A stretch of 15,150 nt of DNA. Source: Micromonosporaceae bacterium. Lineage in GTDB: Bacteria; Actinomycetota; Actinomycetes; Mycobacteriales; Micromonosporaceae. A program made the position numbers and the translations under genes. The notes below the pieces were generated by a model. It searched no databases and was not told the DNA's origin. It worked only from the letters and a program-made list of their open reading frames with translations. The stretch lies in the NCBI GenBank assembly GCA_019689695.1, contig JADGHA010000049.1:1-15150 (forward strand). The letters run 5' to 3'. Below, one piece after another: positions 13,740-15,150 of the stretch. Position 1 is the stretch's first letter; the number at the start of each line of letters is the position of its first letter.

Positions 13740-14386
13740 GCGTTCACGCCCGCCGGCTGGGCCTCGGCCGCCAGGTCGCGCGGACGGCTCACCGCCCGGA
13801 ACAGCAGGACCATGCCGACGATCTGGCCGAGGTGGTACGCGGAGGTGGGATCCAGCGCCACCACCGCGACCGGGTCCGGCGGGAGCGCCTTCAGGCCGGC
13901 CGCGCCCCCGCTGGCCAGCATGCCGACCAGCACCGGCCGGGCCAGCGGATGGTTGTGCACGGCCGCCCAGCCCCACAACCCCAGCACGCTGAGCATGGTG
14001 AGGCTTTCGCAGGTGAGCATGGCCGCCACGCCGGCGTGCCCGGTGACCGCGGCGCCCAGGTAGGCGAGCAGGCCGAGCGAGCGCAGCAGCCAGAAGACTC
14101 GGTTGCGGCCGGGGCCGAGCACCTCGGCGACGGTCCCGGCGAGCAGGTAGGAGACGGCGACCACGATCCCCACGCTGATCGCCGCCCAGCTGATCTCCGC
14201 GGCGCGGTCCCACCGGACGACCACGCCGTGGTGGACCGCACCGGCCAGCGCCGCGACGCCGGCCCACCAGAACGCGGACTGCCAGTGGCGGTGCACCCCG
14301 GGCTGCCGGCGCAGCTGCACCGCGAGGGCGATCACCACGATGCCCAGGGCGAGGTCGGTCAGCGACATGGCAGGTTGGGCAAGCAC
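13736..14386 (-). CDS. Polytopic membrane protein, about seven TM helices
   Basis: A 216-aa hydrophobic protein from GTG 14386, or 210 aa from ATG 14368. Predicted membrane segments lie near residues 9-24, 38-56, 66-88, 98-115, 118-142, 151-167 and 183-199. Polar residues inside or at the ends of helices (H52-H53, E127-S128, D179, H185 in DPTSAYHLGQ) recall the ceramidase-like/CREST hydrolase superfamily or DUF6962-type proteins, but I cannot confirm either. It is coupled by a four-base overlap to the pentapeptide gene. Neither start has a ribosome-binding site. A TACGGT box on the minus strand (14398-14393) sits six bases before GTG 14386, which would give a leaderless transcript. Confidence 0.75.
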   Translation of the reverse strand: MLAQPAMSLTDLALGIVVIALAVQLRRQPGVHRHWQSAFWWAGVAALAGAVHHGVVVRWDRAAEISWAAISVGIVVAVSYLLAGTVAEVLGPGRNRVFWLLRSLGLLAYLGAAVTGHAGVAAMLTCESLTMLSVLGLWGWAAVHNHPLARPVLVGMLASGGAAGLKALPPDPVAVVALDPTSAYHLGQIVGMVLLFRAVSRPRDLAAEAQPAGVNA

Positions 14387-14392
14387 AATCGC

Positions 14393-14398
14393 ACCGTA
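14393..14398 (-). promoter_or_regulatory. Possible -10 box for membrane protein / pentapeptide operon
   Basis: TACGGT on the minus strand is placed to start transcription at GTG 14386. The matching -35 position would fall inside the left arm of the inverted-repeat element at 14408-14425, but no good -35 sequence is visible. Weak evidence. Confidence 0.3.
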
Positions 14399-14407
14399 CC
14401 CCGCCCT

Positions 14408-14482
14408 CGCGATCTTGCAGTTGTGCTCCCCGATAAACCCGACATAAGGTGATATTTAGGGGTCCACAACTGCAAGATCGCG
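14408..14482. repeat. 75-nt inverted-repeat element
   Basis: CGCGATCTTGCAGTTGTG (14408-14425) and CACAACTGCAAGATCGCG (14465-14482) are perfect 18-bp inverted arms. Inside them a 2x2 internal loop is followed by CCCC (14428-14431)/GGGG (14459-14462). The centre is AT-rich compared with the genome. I recall similar GATCTTGCAGTTGT palindromes scattered between genes in Micromonosporaceae, so this is probably a dispersed intergenic repeat (REP/MITE-like). It supplies the 3' end of the cyclase-family gene and lies directly upstream of the membrane protein. It may act as a terminator between the two minus-strand units. Confidence 0.8.
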
Positions 14483-15133
14483 GGAAACGACGGCGACGGC
14501 GCGGACCGGGAAGGACGCCATCGCCCGCACCGGCGGCGGCAGCGCGACCAGGTGGGCACCCGTGTCGGGCACCGCCTCCAGGTTCGTGAGGTGCTCGACG
14601 ATCGGGATCCCCGCGCCCAGCAGCCCGTGGTGCGCCGGGCGGCGCGGGTCGTTCGGGTCGTCGATGTTCAGCGAGTCGATGCCGACAACCGCCACGCCCG
14701 CGTTGACCAGGACTTCCACCGCATCCGCGGCCAGGTGCGGGCAGTCGAAGTCCAGGTAGCGCGGCGTGCCCCAGTGCTGCGCCCAGCCGGTGTGCACGAG
14801 CACGGCCTTGCCCCGCAGCCGGCCCGGGTCACCCAGGTCCGCCGCGGTCACGTCCCGCTTGCCCTGCGCGCGGACCACCACGATCGGCACGTTCACCAGG
14901 CGTTCCAGCGGCAACCCGGCCAGGTCGGCCCGGTCGGCGTGGAAGTGGTACGGCGAGTCCACGTAGGTCCCCGTGTTGCCGACGAGCGTGATCGAGTTGA
15001 TCTCGAAAGACGCACCGCTGCCCAGCCGCGCCGCGGACTCCGAGCGTGAGGTCACTGTCTGCAACTCGGGCACGGCGAGGCCCGGATAGGTGGTCATGCC
15101 GGCGGTGATTTCGTGCGACAGGTCGATGATCAC
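14456..15133 (-). CDS. Cyclase-family (kynurenine formamidase-like) metal hydrolase
   Basis: A 225-aa protein of the putative cyclase family (KynB fold). It begins IIDLSHEITAGMTTYPG and has the metal box as N53-T-G-T-Y57-V-D59-S-P-Y-H63, where KynB-type enzymes have HxGTHxDxPxH; the first two His are replaced by Asn and Tyr. The later motif H168-H169-G-LLGAGIPIVE180 is kept. The substrate is unknown; amide or lactone hydrolysis is typical of the family. GTG 15133 is the start, with no obvious ribosome-binding site in the few bases left before the window edge. The last eight residues (R218-P225, RDLAVVDP) and the TAA come from the inverted-repeat element, so the native C terminus was probably near AVAVVS. 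Confidence 0.87.
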   Translation of the reverse strand: MIIDLSHEITAGMTTYPGLAVPELQTVTSRSESAARLGSGASFEINSITLVGNTGTYVDSPYHFHADRADLAGLPLERLVNVPIVVVRAQGKRDVTAADLGDPGRLRGKAVLVHTGWAQHWGTPRYLDFDCPHLAADAVEVLVNAGVAVVGIDSLNIDDPNDPRRPAHHGLLGAGIPIVEHLTNLEAVPDTGAHLVALPPPVRAMASFPVRAVAVVSRDLAVVDP

Positions 15134-15150
15134 CAGGTGAGCCTACAAGC

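Noticed and set aside
13143..14267. A 374-residue pentapeptide protein with a long N-terminal region
   Set aside because: The first 176 residues overlap the membrane-protein gene and are Arg/Gly/Pro shadow sequence. The GTG at 13739 gives a standard-size protein.
1..15150. CRISPR array, tRNA/rRNA genes, insertion sequence, prophage or attachment sites
   Set aside because: No spaced direct-repeat array, no tRNA-like fold, and no transposase, integrase or phage gene was seen on either strand.

Overview
The window is about 70% GC or higher by eye, with GTG starts, four-base gene overlaps and gene families typical of high-GC Actinobacteria. The gene types and the intergenic palindrome suggest Micromonosporaceae (Micromonospora/Actinoplanes relatives). 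That family assignment is inference; no rRNA or marker gene is present.

Region 1 (1-8738, + strand) is a hopanoid operon. It holds the tail of hpnC, then hpnD, hpnE, a polyprenyl diphosphate synthase, squalene-hopene cyclase (shc), hpnG, hpnH and dxs. Five of the seven junctions are ATGA/GTGA overlaps or gaps of a few bases, so the genes are almost certainly co-transcribed and translationally coupled. DXS feeds the MEP pathway, the prenyl synthase extends the chain, HpnC/D/E make squalene, Shc cyclises it, and HpnH plus HpnG add and trim the adenosine-derived side chain. As I recall it, the Streptomyces cluster has ispG between hpnH and dxs and an aminotransferase after dxs; both are missing here. 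Oddities are an IspH-like C-terminal tail on HpnG, a DXS lacking its usual linker, and an 18-bp palindrome over the hpnH/dxs junction.

Region 2 (8739-12142) holds a secreted HAD acid phosphatase, a convergent VOC-family protein, and a divergent DGPF/YCII protein followed by an ECF42-type sigma factor with a long C-terminal extension. A TGTCGA-N17-CGA element upstream of the DGPF gene fits the ECF42 target promoter, so the pair looks like a self-contained regulatory module. Strong hairpins separate these units.

Region 3 (12143-13142) contains the decayed remains of a secreted AA10 lytic polysaccharide monooxygenase with a cellulose-binding-type tail (- strand). It has a frame change, two in-frame stops and at least two internal deletions. 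A small charged ORF follows, with a good ribosome-binding site and an upstream palindrome.

Region 4 (13143-15133, - strand) has a cyclase-family hydrolase, a polytopic membrane protein and a Qnr/MfpA-like pentapeptide-repeat protein, the last two overlapping by four bases. A 75-nt inverted-repeat element lies between the first two and supplies the last eight codons and the stop of the cyclase-family gene.

I found no tRNA, rRNA, CRISPR array, insertion sequence or origin. The most unusual items are the HpnG-IspH-like fusion, the ECF42/DGPF module with its visible promoter, the LPMO pseudogene and the repeat-built C terminus.
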